A stretch of DNA of 41,957 bases. Origin: an uncultured bacterium. Lineage in GTDB: Bacteria; Planctomycetota; UBA1135; UBA2386. This document shows, one piece after another, positions 9,856-20,600 of this stretch (positions are counted from its first letter, which is position 1; the number at the start of each line of letters is the position of its first letter). Under the pieces are notes generated by a model. It ran no database searches and had not been told where the DNA came from. It saw nothing but the letters and a program-made list of their open reading frames with translations. Location: assembly GCA_937906475.1 (NCBI GenBank), contig CALCZA010000045.1, positions 1 to 41,957 of the forward strand, read 5' to 3'. The position numbers were made by a program, and so were the translations under genes.

Positions 9856-11265
9856 TCAAGGGCGCTTGCGGATCGATTCGCGCCATTTGCTCAGCTGAGC
9901 GTTGAGTCGGATCGCTTCGGAGCCGTTCTTGGCGGCGATGTCGTTGCCTTCGGTGGGGTCCTCGATCAGGTCGAAGAGTTGCAGCCTAGTCGCGGTTGGT
10001 AGCTTCTTTGGTGTCTTGCCGAGGTGTGCAACGAGCTTGAATCGATCGGTGGTCCACGTGGCGAGGCGCGCCGATTCAAAGCCAATCGCCTTGCCGCGCA
10101 ACGGTTGCTCGCCGGTGATTGCCTGGCCGATCAGCGGCGCAAGGTTGATGCCGTCGAGGGTGCGCTTTTCAGGCGCGTCCAGATCTAGCCAGTGCGCGAT
10201 CGTCGGCACGAAGTCGCTGGTGCAGGCCAATGTGTCTACGACTAGACCCTTCGGCAGCTTGTCTGGCCAACTCAGAATGCCGGGAACGCGGGTGCCACCT
10301 TCGAACAAACTGCGCTTGCGACCGCGCAGTGGTCCGGCCGATCCCGGTGCCTTGCCTTTCTTGCCTTCGGGGCCGTTGTCGCTGCAGAACCAGAAGATCG
10401 TGTTGTCGCTGACGCCGAGTTCGTCGAGCGTCTTGCGCAGGCGTCCGACTTCGCGATCGAGCGCGGTGATGCAGCCGTAGTAGTGTTGCGTAAGTTCGTT
10501 GAACTGTGCGTACGGTTTGCGATCGGCTTCGCTTGCCACGACTGGGAGGTGCGGTGCGTGGAACCAGACCACGGCGAAGAATCGATCTTCCTTGTCTACG
10601 GAATCGCGCACGAACGGCAGCACTCGATCCATGATGACGCGCGAGTCATCGCCTTCGAGGTTGTCGGTGACGAGTTCGCCGTGATGGTTCCAGTAGTGCG
10701 TGCCGTACGGCTTGTCGCCCTTCGGGCTCTTCATTGGGTCGAAGGTTGGCACCTTGGCTTCGGTCGAGAAGCACACCTCAAAGCCGCGCTGCCACGGGGG
10801 CGCAAAGTGGGCGACGCCGCGTGGGCCACCGCGGTTCGATTCCTTCAACGTCTTCGTCAACGTGCCGAGGTGCCACTTTCCGAAGTGGCCGGTTCGGTAG
10901 CCGGCCTTGCCCAGCAGGCCTTGCAGCGTGACTTCGTCCGCGCCGAGGTGGCCCGAGTTGGCGCCGCGGATGCCAGCGCGATACGGATGCCGACCGGTCA
11001 GGCACGAGGCGCGCGTTGGCGAGCAAACGGGAGCGGCCGCGTGGAAGCGCGTAAAGCGCAGGCCGTCGTTGGCGAGCGCATCGAGGTGTGGCGTCTTCAG
11101 ATCGGGATGGCCGAAGCAGCCGAGGTCACCCCAGCCGAGGTCGTCGGCCATGACCAGGATGACGTTGGGTCGTGCCGGCCCTTTGGCTTTGGCAGGTGCT
11201 TGTTCTTGGGCGGAAACGGCAGTCCCGAGTGCCAACGCCAGGGCCAGAGAATGGCGCATCATCAC
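9856..11265 (-). CDS. Secreted sulfatase, type I formylglycine-dependent
   Basis: 469 residues with a signal peptide (about residues 1-20). The sulfatase signature C81-S-P-T-R-A-S-C-L-T-G-R contains the Cys that is converted to formylglycine. The metal-binding pair D41-D42 lies in VMADDLGWGDLG. GKWHLG and CSDNGPEG are further family blocks. It hydrolyses sulfate esters, most likely on sulfated polysaccharides, in the periplasm or outside the cell. Maturation needs a formylglycine-generating enzyme that is not in this window. The ArsC-like gene starts 32 bases downstream and the PVC cytochrome gene ends 12 bases upstream, so all may share a transcript. Exact substrate class cannot be assigned from sequence alone. 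Confidence 0.95.
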   Translation of the reverse strand: MMMRHSLALALALGTAVSAQEQAPAKAKGPARPNVILVMADDLGWGDLGCFGHPDLKTPHLDALANDGLRFTRFHAAAPVCSPTRASCLTGRHPYRAGIRGANSGHLGADEVTLQGLLGKAGYRTGHFGKWHLGTLTKTLKESNRGGPRGVAHFAPPWQRGFEVCFSTEAKVPTFDPMKSPKGDKPYGTHYWNHHGELVTDNLEGDDSRVIMDRVLPFVRDSVDKEDRFFAVVWFHAPHLPVVASEADRKPYAQFNELTQHYYGCITALDREVGRLRKTLDELGVSDNTIFWFCSDNGPEGKKGKAPGSAGPLRGRKRSLFEGGTRVPGILSWPDKLPKGLVVDTLACTSDFVPTIAHWLDLDAPEKRTLDGINLAPLIGQAITGEQPLRGKAIGFESARLATWTTDRFKLVAHLGKTPKKLPTATRLQLFDLIEDPTEGNDIAAKNGSEAIRLNAQLSKWRESIRKRP

Positions 11266-11277
11266 AGGTGTCCGGGA

Positions 11278-13956
11278 CTAGAGAGACTTGAGGTAAGCGA
11301 TCAAGTCGGCGATGCCTTGTGCATCGAGACCGTTGAGTTGCGATGGCCACATCAGCGATTTGGATAGGCGGCGGATCTTCTTGACCCGGCTCTTTGGGAT
11401 CATCTGCAGGATGCCGCCTGGCGATTGCACCATGACCGGGTTGCCACGCGACAACACAATGCCCTCAACGTTGCCCTCGGCGGTTTCGACCGAGTGGCCT
11501 TCGTAGCCGTGGCTGATGGTCTTCGATGGCTGCAGGATCGCTTCGACGATGGCTTGTGCGGACTGGGTCTTGGCGAACGACACAATGTCGGGGCCAAACT
11601 CGAGACCTTGCACACCGACCTTGTGGCACGTGTAGCAGGTGCCGCCGTTGGCTGCACCGGCTTTGGCGTCGCCGGTGAGTTTGAGGACCTGTGCGACGGT
11701 GACCGTCTGCTTGGCAGGTGCCTCAGGCGTCGCGATTGGTTGGATCGTGATCGCGTCAGGGTCATACATGCCGTTTTCCTTGAGGATCTCGGCGAGCCCA
11801 AACTCCTTCCATTCGTTGCCCATGCGTTTGATGCACCAGAGCAGCGCTTCGTTGGTTAGTGAGCAGTCGAAGTCATCAGCGATCGCGACCATCGCTGCCA
11901 TCGCGACCTTGTTCTTGATGAAGGCGATCGCGGTGAGTGAGTGAGTGCGTTGTTCGAGCGTCAAGGCGGTCGACTTCACGCGTGCGACTAGCGCGGGCAC
12001 GGACTCCGGTGCGCCGAGGCGCCATGCAATCCACGCCATCGCCTGTGTCCACTTGGTCGGATCCTGGTTGGCGTCCTTGGCCAGGGCGGCGTAGACCTGC
12101 GACTCCTTGCCAGTGCACCCGATGCCGAACGCGTCGAGGTAGCTGCGGTCCTTGCCATCAAACCGGCGGGCGATCTCTACGAGGTTGTTGACCGAATCCG
12201 CTGCCGGTGCGTCGCGCAAGGAAGTCGCAACGGCGGCTCGCAGGAACGGGGCTTTGGCTTTGCAGAGGACATCGGTCAGCTTTTGGCTGACTTTCCCGGC
12301 GGCTTTCAGAGCGCGGAACGCAGCAATCCTGAGCTGTGGCTCGCCCTCTTGGATAGCCGTCATCTCGGTCATGTAGACGCCGTGTTCGCCTAGGAGCGGC
12401 AATAGCCAGTATAGGCGTGCTTGTACGAAGGGGTTTGTCTCGCCTTCTGGAGAGACGTGTAGAGGGTTCGCGATGTGGCCTTCTTGTAGTCGTCGCAAGC
12501 CAAGGTGGCGCACATTGGTCGCAGGGCTTCGCAGAGCCGTGATGATGCCATTCGTAACGTCGTCGAACGTCGCCTCGGTGACTTCCGATGGCTTGAGATC
12601 GTGGTCGACGATCTTCGGCACCTTCGAAACGAACCCCTTCGGTGCGATGCGGTAGATCGTGCCCGACAAACTGTTGTCCAGCGTTTGGTGGCCACCAACG
12701 CGCCCGTCAAACCAGTCCGCAACATAGATTGCGCCGTCCACCCCAACCGTCACATCCGACGGCCGGAACTGCGTGTTCAGTTTGCCGTCCCAACGTCCAG
12801 AGAAGTCGCCGCCGTTGAACTTGTGCTCGGGGTTGCACGTCATCCAATCCATGCGCTCGAGCTTAAAGCCCGCGCCATTACGCACTGGCAGGTAGCCAAA
12901 CACGACGTTGCGCGCCGGTTCACACGTCAGCAGTAACCCGCGCCACTTCTTGCCGAGAGCGCCGTTCTCATAAAATGCGACGCCGGTGGGGGAGCCGCCA
13001 CCGTAGACATCGCCGGGCGGCATCGTGCCGGGATCATCCTGGCGCCATTCGGCAGTCGGCGTGTCTTGACCGCGTCGCTGATCAGCGCGCCAGTTGCGTT
13101 TGCCATCACGCGACGAGAAGCCTGCGTTGCCATATTCAATCACATGCGACACGCGGCACGCCGGCGGGTCGTCGTTGTCGCTTTGGAACACATCACCAAA
13201 CGACGTGACGATCTGCTCGTAGCTGTTCCGGTAATTGTGGCCGATGATCTCGACGTTGCTGCCATCGGGGTCCATGCGCGCCGTGAAGCCGCCGACGTAG
13301 ACATGGCCGTCGTCGCTCTGCTGGCCGCGCACACCCTTGGGGTCCATATATGAACTCGTGATGCGGAACGTCTGGCCGGACTTGTCGGTGAACACTGCGC
13401 CGCAGTTGCCCGAGTTCCAATACCACTTGCCATCTGGGCCAGCAGTGATCGAGTGCAGGCTGTGGTCGTGATTGCGGCCTTGGAAGCCGGTCAGCAACAC
13501 TTCGCGTTTGTCGATCTTCGGATCGAACTTCAGGTTCCGATCGACATCGGTGTAGACGATCATGTCCGGCGGTTGTGACACGATGATCTTGTTGTCGAAC
13601 ACGGCGATGCCGAGCGGCGAGACAAAGAACTCTTCCTGCACGAAGACCGTGCTCTGGTCCGCCTTGCCGTCGTGGTTCGTGTCTTCCAATACGACCACGC
13701 GATCGCCTTCCTTGCGTCGCTTCGCCTTGCCGCGGTAGTTGACGCCTTCGGTGACCCAGATCCGACCGTGTTGGTCGACGTCCATATTGGTCGGGTTGTA
13801 GAGCAGCGGACTCGTCGCCCAGACCTGCACCTCCATGCCTTCGGGCACCGTGAATGCCGTGACAGGCACGATGGTCGGTTGTGGTTCCGCAGGCTGTTGT
13901 GCGTTGAGGGCGCAACTGGCGAAGAAGGCGAATATCGGGCGGTTCAGTGGCTTCAT
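11278..13956 (-). CDS. PVC-type haem-binding protein: propeller, HEAT repeats and CxxCH domain
   Basis: 892 residues, exported (short hydrophobic N-terminus, then Ala/Gln-rich). Residues about 30-440 form a sorbosone-dehydrogenase-like six-bladed propeller (phrases such as FTVPEGMEVQVWA, ITAGPDGKWYW and DVTVGVDGAIYVADWFDGRVGG). About 470-720 is an alpha-helical HEAT-like region. The C-terminal domain carries the c-type haem site C774-Y-T-C-H778 and a later SLMWPSQL segment, likely giving the axial Met. This three-part architecture is characteristic of planctomycetes and verrucomicrobia and is thought to oxidise sugars or pass electrons outside the cytoplasm. It sits directly upstream of the sulfatase gene in the same direction. 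The frame is intact. Confidence 0.92.
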   Translation of the reverse strand: MKPLNRPIFAFFASCALNAQQPAEPQPTIVPVTAFTVPEGMEVQVWATSPLLYNPTNMDVDQHGRIWVTEGVNYRGKAKRRKEGDRVVVLEDTNHDGKADQSTVFVQEEFFVSPLGIAVFDNKIIVSQPPDMIVYTDVDRNLKFDPKIDKREVLLTGFQGRNHDHSLHSITAGPDGKWYWNSGNCGAVFTDKSGQTFRITSSYMDPKGVRGQQSDDGHVYVGGFTARMDPDGSNVEIIGHNYRNSYEQIVTSFGDVFQSDNDDPPACRVSHVIEYGNAGFSSRDGKRNWRADQRRGQDTPTAEWRQDDPGTMPPGDVYGGGSPTGVAFYENGALGKKWRGLLLTCEPARNVVFGYLPVRNGAGFKLERMDWMTCNPEHKFNGGDFSGRWDGKLNTQFRPSDVTVGVDGAIYVADWFDGRVGGHQTLDNSLSGTIYRIAPKGFVSKVPKIVDHDLKPSEVTEATFDDVTNGIITALRSPATNVRHLGLRRLQEGHIANPLHVSPEGETNPFVQARLYWLLPLLGEHGVYMTEMTAIQEGEPQLRIAAFRALKAAGKVSQKLTDVLCKAKAPFLRAAVATSLRDAPAADSVNNLVEIARRFDGKDRSYLDAFGIGCTGKESQVYAALAKDANQDPTKWTQAMAWIAWRLGAPESVPALVARVKSTALTLEQRTHSLTAIAFIKNKVAMAAMVAIADDFDCSLTNEALLWCIKRMGNEWKEFGLAEILKENGMYDPDAITIQPIATPEAPAKQTVTVAQVLKLTGDAKAGAANGGTCYTCHKVGVQGLEFGPDIVSFAKTQSAQAIVEAILQPSKTISHGYEGHSVETAEGNVEGIVLSRGNPVMVQSPGGILQMIPKSRVKKIRRLSKSLMWPSQLNGLDAQGIADLIAYLKSL

Positions 13957-14119
13957 CGTGATCGATTCCGAGGCCGCAGGTTAGCCGGAACTGTGACTTC
14001 GCAGGCGCTGAAAACGCGGCGGCATCAGGGGCCTCGCCGAGAAGATTGGTCCCGTCGTTGGCTTCAATGGTCAGAACAACTGGGATGCCAACCAACCTGA
14101 CGGCCAACCGCGTCGCCGC

Positions 14120-15898
14120 CTAGTGCCGAGACAGCAGGACCTGATACGGCGCAAATAGCTCGGTGCCGTTGTTGCAGGTAATGCGCAGGTCGACTTCACC
14201 TTTCGCGAACCGAAACGCGCCGAGGTCGATGCGATCACCAGGCTCCGCAGTCTGCACCATGCGCGCGCTCTGCGGCTTGCCGCCTGCGTCGATCGTGAAC
14301 CGTTCGAGGTCCCGTTCCTTGCGGAAGATCAGGGTCACGTCGAGCTTGCATGCCTCTTCAACGTGTATGAGCCATGCGCCCTTGTGTCCCCAGCCGACGC
14401 CATCGGCAGGTCGCCAGTCCTGACGCGTCAAGGTTGTCACCTGCTCGTTAGGTGTGCCGACGTGGATGCGTGGCGGTTGGTAGTTGTTGGGGCGAGTGCT
14501 TGAGACGTCGGCGAACCAATCCCGGTATTGCATGCGCAACGCGTCAACACGGGTCGTTTCGGTCGCGGCGACGTCGTGCTGCTCGCCTGGATCCTTGGTG
14601 AGGTCATACAGTTCGAACGGGTCGCTCGGCTTGGGCTCATGCTTGCGGAATCCGGAGTGACGCAGCAGTTTCCACTGGTCGGTAATCACGGCGAAGTGAT
14701 GCTCTTCGTGCGGAACGTCACCGCGATGTGTCTGGATGAACAACGCGCGCTTTGGCCAGTGCTCTGATTCACCGGTCAGCAGCGGCATCAGGCTGCGCCC
14801 GTCGAGAACAAGGTCTTCGGCAGGCTCTACGCCGGCGGCATCGCAGATGGTCGGCAGCATGTCGATGTGTGCGGCGATGGGCTTTACGTGCGTCTTTGCA
14901 TCGAGGTGTCCTGGCCAACGCATCCACAGCGGCGATCGAATACCGCCTTCGTAGACCGACGTCTTGTTGCCGCGTAGGCCGGCGACTTGGCGGCCCCAGA
15001 GCGGCCCGTTGTCCGTCATGAAGATGACGAGCGTGTTGTCGGCGATACCACGCTTGTCCAGATGGTCCAGTAACCGCCCGAAGTTCTGGTCGACGTTCTC
15101 GATCATCGCAAACGTGCGGGCCAGTACATCAGGCTTGGCTCCTAAGCTCTTTGGGTTGCTGCTGCGCTGCACCTTCGACATGTCGCGTTGTCGATACTTC
15201 TCATACAAAGCAGACGGCACGTCGTGGAACGGATCGTGTGGCGCGTTGGTCGCGACATAGGCGAAGAATGGTTGCTTAAGGGCAAGCGCCTCGTCGATGA
15301 ACTTCTGCGCGCTCGAGAAGTAGACGTCGGTGCAGTAGCCCTTCGTTTCGGTCAACTCGCCATTGTGCGTCAGGATCGCGTCGGTGTAGCGCCGTTCGTT
15401 CTCAAGTGGCTCTGAGGGTTGCGCCAGGCCTCCGCCCCGGTGCACTAGCGACTCATCAAAACCTTGGTCCATCGGTCGCATTGGATAGCAGTCACCGAGG
15501 TGCCACTTGCCGAAGATCCCAGTCGCGTAACCAGCCGTCTTGAGCACTTCTGCGATCGTTGTCTCGGCCGGTTCCATCATCGAACGACCGATCCACGTGT
15601 CGACAACGCGCGTCCGGTAGTTGTAGCGGCCGGTCATTAGGCAGGCCCGCGTCGGCGAGCACACCGGACTGACGTAGAAGCGGTCGACCTTCGGACACTG
15701 CTGCGCGAATTGGTCGAGGCGTGGCGTTTCGAGCACCGGGTTACCGGCGCTCGAGAAGTCGCCGTAACCCTGATCGTCGGTCATGACGAGCAAGATGTTC
15801 GGCCGCGCTTTGTTGGCCGGGCCCTGCGCCGCGAGCGCTGTTGTCAGAATGAGAACGGCGAGTATCACGGGGGGCTTTGTGCAAAGCATCGTGGGCAT
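14120..15898 (-). CDS. Secreted sulfatase, second copy
   Basis: 592 residues from ATG 15898 (alternative ATG 15889). A longer upstream open frame to 16198 is Arg-rich, overlaps the MscS gene and lacks coding character, so it is rejected. Signal peptide about 1-26. Metal-binding D41-D42 lies in [11 protein letters not shown]. The formylglycine Cys is C80 in [19 protein letters not shown] and [12 protein letters not shown] follow. A C-terminal beta-rich extension of about 120 residues after the core (starting near [13 protein letters not shown]) is longer than in the 9856 sulfatase and looks like an extra carbohydrate-binding-type domain. The low similarity between the two sulfatases suggests different substrates rather than a recent duplication. 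Confidence 0.93.
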   Translation of the reverse strand: MPTMLCTKPPVILAVLILTTALAAQGPANKARPNILLVMTDDQGYGDFSSAGNPVLETPRLDQFAQQCPKVDRFYVSPVCSPTRACLMTGRYNYRTRVVDTWIGRSMMEPAETTIAEVLKTAGYATGIFGKWHLGDCYPMRPMDQGFDESLVHRGGGLAQPSEPLENERRYTDAILTHNGELTETKGYCTDVYFSSAQKFIDEALALKQPFFAYVATNAPHDPFHDVPSALYEKYRQRDMSKVQRSSNPKSLGAKPDVLARTFAMIENVDQNFGRLLDHLDKRGIADNTLVIFMTDNGPLWGRQVAGLRGNKTSVYEGGIRSPLWMRWPGHLDAKTHVKPIAAHIDMLPTICDAAGVEPAEDLVLDGRSLMPLLTGESEHWPKRALFIQTHRGDVPHEEHHFAVITDQWKLLRHSGFRKHEPKPSDPFELYDLTKDPGEQHDVAATETTRVDALRMQYRDWFADVSSTRPNNYQPPRIHVGTPNEQVTTLTRQDWRPADGVGWGHKGAWLIHVEEACKLDVTLIFRKERDLERFTIDAGGKPQSARMVQTAEPGDRIDLGAFRFAKGEVDLRITCNNGTELFAPYQVLLSRH

Positions 15899-15921
15899 AA
15901 GTGCCCACGAGCATAGCGGTG

Positions 15922-17154
15922 CTAGTCCGTGATTTGATGCATGTGCACCTCTTGCTGCGGGAACGGGATGTTGAGGCCTTCGGCATCGAAGCGATCTTTG
16001 ACCGCACGCGTGACGTCCCAGAAGACATCCCAGTAGTCGCCGGTGTCGGCCCACGGGCGCACGATGAAGTTGACCGACGAGTCGGCTAATTCGTGCACCT
16101 TGATGAGGGGAGCCGGTTCGGCGTGCACCTTGGCGTGCTTGCTGACGATGTCTTCGAGCAGGGCGTGCGCTTGCTGCAGGTTGTCGCCATAGCCACAACC
16201 GAACACCATATCTACGCGGCGCGTTGCCTGGCCGGAGATGTTGGTGATGACGTCGCCCCAGATCGAGTTGTTTGGGATGATGACGGTTTGATTGTCGGGC
16301 AGGCGAAGCGTGGTCGAGACCAGCGTCATCGCGTCGACCTTGCCAGTCGTGCCGGCGGCGGTGATGACTTCGCCGATGTCGTAAGGACGGTAGACCAGGA
16401 TCATCAGGCCAGATGCGAAGTTCGACAGCGTGCCTTGCAGCGCGAAGCCGATCACGAAGCCAGCGGCGCCGAGTGCGGCGACGAACGGCGTAACGTCGAT
16501 GCCGAGCGCGGACAGCGCGAAGATCAGGCCGATGAAGAACGTGACCCGGCGCACGACATTGACCAGGAAGTCACGCAGTAGATCGCTGGTGCCCTTCAAG
16601 CGGGAGACGGCCTTGCGCACCAGGCCGGCGGCGATGCTGGAGATGATCTTGAAGGCCAGCAGGGTCAACAGGGACTTTAGCAGATTCAGTGCGAACCGGA
16701 TGCCGCCTTCCGGCGACATGATCCACTCCATGACGAAGGCGAACGAGATACCGGTCGCGGTTGATGCGGTGATGTATTGCTCAAACTTGGTTGTCTCGCC
16801 GCCGCGTGCCTTGAGTGCGCTGAGCGTCGCATCGAGTCGCTCGAGCACGCCAGCGCGCGCGGTTTTCATGGCCGGGAGGGCTGCGTCGAACTGTGTGGTG
16901 CCGGTGGTCGACTGTTCGGCGAGAATACGATTTTGACTAACCTGCGTGTTCACGCGCGCAAGTTCGGTCAGCCAAGCTTCGGCTTCGACTTCGACTTGTG
17001 CGGCCGTCAGCGGCTTCAGTTGGTTCTTCAGAATCGTGATCGAGACACCCACGGACTTCGCGGTCAGCGCCTCATAAGGCGGGCTCTCTTGTGCCGCGGA
17101 GGTTCCGACAAAGCTGAATAGTGCGGCAAGAATGAGCGAGAGGTTTCTGATCAT
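15922..17154 (-). CDS. MscS-family small-conductance mechanosensitive channel
   Basis: 410 residues from ATG 17154. The open frame extends upstream but is not protein-like, and the ATG gives a clear signal peptide (MIRNLSLILAALFSFVGTSAAQ). A helical periplasmic region of about 110 residues follows, then membrane helices including FALNLLKSLLTLLAFKII and VTFFIGLIFALSALGI. The pore-lining helix has the MscS pattern of Gly/Ala spacing (FVAALGAAGFVIGFALQG, then LSNFASGLMI). The beta domain follows (YDIGEVITAAGTTGKV, NNSIWGDVITN). The C-terminus (FPQQEVHMHQI) is typical of the family. It releases solutes on hypo-osmotic shock. The second sulfatase gene lies 23 bases downstream in the same direction. 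Confidence 0.93.
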   Translation of the reverse strand: MIRNLSLILAALFSFVGTSAAQESPPYEALTAKSVGVSITILKNQLKPLTAAQVEVEAEAWLTELARVNTQVSQNRILAEQSTTGTTQFDAALPAMKTARAGVLERLDATLSALKARGGETTKFEQYITASTATGISFAFVMEWIMSPEGGIRFALNLLKSLLTLLAFKIISSIAAGLVRKAVSRLKGTSDLLRDFLVNVVRRVTFFIGLIFALSALGIDVTPFVAALGAAGFVIGFALQGTLSNFASGLMILVYRPYDIGEVITAAGTTGKVDAMTLVSTTLRLPDNQTVIIPNNSIWGDVITNISGQATRRVDMVFGCGYGDNLQQAHALLEDIVSKHAKVHAEPAPLIKVHELADSSVNFIVRPWADTGDYWDVFWDVTRAVKDRFDAEGLNIPFPQQEVHMHQITD

Positions 17155-17630
17155 GGATAGTCCGGAGGTTGGGCTGCCAGTTTGGTGCACCATGGTGGGC
17201 ATGGAGAGAGGGAAAACAACCACGAGAGAACCCTGATGTGTCGTCGGGGCTCTCCCGGAGATCCGGCGAGGCCGTGGGGCCTGGCTACACGTGTGCACAT
17301 TGTTGCGCGTACCGACACGCTGGCGTGATGCGTGGCGGTTGCGGATCGTTGTCGAAACTGGCGTTCGTAACCCCAGTAAGGGACGAGCCGTATTAGGTCG
17401 AACGTGATCGACTGCGGCTGCGAGCGGCAGTTGCTCGACGTCGTTGCTGCGGCCTCCAAGGACTCGCATTTGAGCACACTTCGGCGGCCTTCTGGTTGGC
17501 GGGAAAGCCGACCTGGCGCACGGCACCGGCTATCTGCAGTTGCCAGACGGCTGGTGCTCCGGTTGCGACAGTGGCGCGAAGTCTCTGGCGGCTGTCTGCG
17601 ACTACTCGACTTCGAACGCGAGGAACTTCA
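17155..17630. other. 476-base stretch without a convincing gene
   Basis: Open frames here on both strands are Arg/Ser-rich and lack coding character. Immediately after the aminotransferase stop, in a TGATG overlap, the minus strand has ATG and nine codons (MKFLAFEVE) before TAG, possibly the start of a lost gene. On the plus strand a short protein-like run (GGLLVGGKADLAHGTGYLQL) appears near 17490 without a usable start. No tRNA, repeat or hairpin with a T-run was found. It may be a decayed gene plus the leader of the MscS gene. Confidence 0.4.
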
Positions 17631-20600
17631 TCACAGCGATGCCAACGCTCGGCCGAGTTCGGCGAGCAGGCAGTCGGCGGCAGCGGCATCGAAGCTCATC
17701 GGTGGGCGAATCTTCAGCACGTTGTCGTGCGGTCCGTCGGTGCCGATCAAGATGCGCTGCTCGCGCAGGTGATTCTTGATTCGCGCTGCGGCTTCGGTCG
17801 CCGGTTGCTTGGTCGTGCGATCCTCAACGAGTTCGATACCGAGGAAGAAGCCGCGGCCGCGCACGTCGCCAATCAGTTCGAAGCGTTCTTGCAGCTTGCG
17901 AAGGCCGTGCAGTAACTGGTCGCCAACGACGCGGGCGTTGTCCGCCAAATTTTCGTCGCGCAAGACATCTAGCACCGCGTTGCCGGCAGCCATGGCAACC
18001 GTGCTGCCGCCGAACGTACTGAAGAACTCGGGTCCGCTGGCGAACGATGTCGCGACTTCTTGGGTCGTGACTACGGCGCCCAGTGGGAAGCCGTTGCCAA
18101 GTGGTTTGCCGAGCACCAACAGATCTGGCACGACGTCGGGAATTTGGAACCCGAATGCGTGCGTGCCGGTGCGCCACAGTCCCGTTTGCACGTCGTCGGC
18201 AATGCACAGGCCACCAGCTTCGCGAACTTTTTGGTAGACCGCCGCCAAGAACCCTTCAGGCAGTTCCATCTGGCCACCAACACTTGGCAGGCATTCGCAC
18301 AAGTAGCCGGCAAGCTTGCGCCCACTTGCGGTTAGTCCGTCGATCACGTCTGCGACTTCGGCTGCGTAGCGTGCGCCGGCATCTGTCCCTTGGTGGGCAC
18401 CACGATAGGTGTCAGGTTGCACCGTGACATGCACCCAGTCAGGCTTCGGCGGCGCACCCGGTTGGCGGAACTTGTAGGGGCTCATCGCCATCGTTCCGGT
18501 GGTGTGACCGTGGTAGCCGTGGTCCATGACACAGAGGTCTTTTGCGCCGGTGTGCTTGCGAATCAACCGCAGCGCCAATTCGTTGGCTTCACTGCCCGAT
18601 GGCGTAAAGAAGAACACCGACAGTTCGCTCGGCAGTAGTTCGCGCAGTCGATCGGCGTAGCGCTGCATACCAGCGTGTAGGTAGCGGGTATTGGTGGCCA
18701 GTAGGGCCGTTTGCTCGTGCACGGCACGCGTCACGTGCGGATGGCAGTGGCCGACGTGTGGCACGTTGTTGTAGGCGTCGAGGTATTTTCGCCCTTGGCT
18801 ATCGAAGACCGCGTGTCCGTAACCGCGAACGAGCGCGAGTGGTTGCGAATAGCTCGTCTTGAGGTTGGGCGAGAAGCGTTGCTCGCGCTGGTCGCGAAGT
18901 TCGTCGGTGTCATCGCGATATACCGCGCGGTGATCGGGTAGCGCGAGCAGGTCACTCGGGTCCGGATAGATCCGGAGATGCCATTCTAAGTCGTCTGGAT
19001 CGGCGACGCCGCGCGGCACCTCGGGTAGCGCACTCGGGTCAGCGGCCAGAACCTGTAGGTGCAGATGGGGCGGCCAACCGCCGTTGTCTTGCGGTGAGCC
19101 TAGCCTGGCGAAGGACTCGCCGGCATCGATTGCTTGACCGGGACACAGTTCTGCGACGCTGTCGGGATCGAGGTGGCCGTAGAGCGTGCCGAACACCGTG
19201 CCATCGGGAAGTTGGTGGCGAAGGATGACTAGTCCGCCGTAGTCGAGATGGCCTTCGCACACTTCTGTGTCGTGCACGTGGCCAGGCAACGGTGACATTA
19301 CTTCGGTGCCGGCCGGTGCAAACACGTCGATGCCGAGGTGCACGGTGCGGCGGTTGCTGATTGGTCCGTGCTCACCAAACGCAGCGTTGGTGTAGATCGG
19401 GCGCGGTTCGGCATAGCGGCCGATGGCCAGTTCCGTGTTGGCGTCGCGCATCGCCTTGTGGATGCGGTGTGCGGTCTCATCGGCATCGAAGTGCAATGGG
19501 TTGTCGCCGCCGGTTGTCGACCCGAAGGACAAGTCGAGGATCGCGGCGGTTTCCAGCGGGTGTGCGATCGCCAGGACGCGTGCATGTTGTTCGCGTTGTT
19601 CGCGCAGGTAGGTGGCGATGCGTTGCGGGTTGGCGCGCGCCTTGAAGCCACAGGCCGAGCGCAGTCGTTCGTAGGCGACTTGGTCGTCGCGCCCGTGCAA
19701 GAACCGCAACAGCTTGTTCGCGTCGGTCTGGCTGATCGTTACGTAAGGGTCATCTGGGCGCAGGCGTTGCTGTATCGAAGCATTGATGATGCTGACTGCT
19801 AGCCGTGTCCTGATCAGTGGCTGGATCAGCGCGAGTTCTGATTCGCTAAGCGGATGGCTTGCGTGAAAGCCTGCGACGACCTGGTCGATGGCGAGCAGTG
19901 GGTCGGCCAGATGCATTGCCGCATAGGTCGCGGCGATGGCTACTTCGCCGACAATCGCCGTGTGGCACATGTCGCCGAGATCAACCAGGCCGATGCTGCG
20001 ATTCTCTGGCTGGCCGGCGACCAGAACGTTGTAGTCGTTGGCGTCGTTGTGGATCACGCCAGCAGGGGCGGTGGCAAGTGGTGTTGCGATGGCTTCGAAG
20101 CCGGCGTATGCGTCGGTAATGATCTGGCGCAGAGATGCCTCGTCGATCTCATCGATGTGCACCTCGATCCACGCGGATTGGCGAAGGTCCCACTTCAGAT
20201 CTCGTTTGGTCTTTTGGTGCGAGAAGCTCTTGAGGGCTTGCGCGAACTCACCGAGCGCGTGGCCCAATTGCCGGCACAGTCTCGCGTCGACGAATGGTAG
20301 ATCAGCAAACAGTTGCCCTTCTACCCACGTCGTGATCCACAGCGGGCGTGTCCCGTCTGTGGTCTTGGCTTCCGCTATGGCAAGGCCGGCTTCGGTGCGA
20401 ACAATCGTTGGCAGGCTCCACGTGCGCGTTTGCTTCGCGGCATGTTCGAGCGCCGCGATTTGCATTCCGATCAAGTCGCGATCCGAGTCCGTGGTGCCAA
20501 TCTTGACGAGCCACGAGTGATCGCCATTCGTCAGCCGCAGATTGGCATCGTGCTCGCCAGGAAGCGGGGCCAGTTGCCCGGTGATCCCGTAGTCGCGTTC

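Noticed and set aside
10483-11367. 294-codon plus-strand ORF opposite the first sulfatase
   Set aside because: Antisense shadow: the sulfatase frame carries all catalytic motifs, and this frame has no family motif.
13193-14107. 304-codon minus-strand ORF at the PVC cytochrome N-terminus
   Set aside because: Different frame from the propeller gene, with low-complexity Arg/Pro composition.
15899-16198. 100-codon N-terminal extension of the second sulfatase
   Set aside because: Arg-rich, overlaps the MscS coding region and would bury the signal peptide that begins at 15898.
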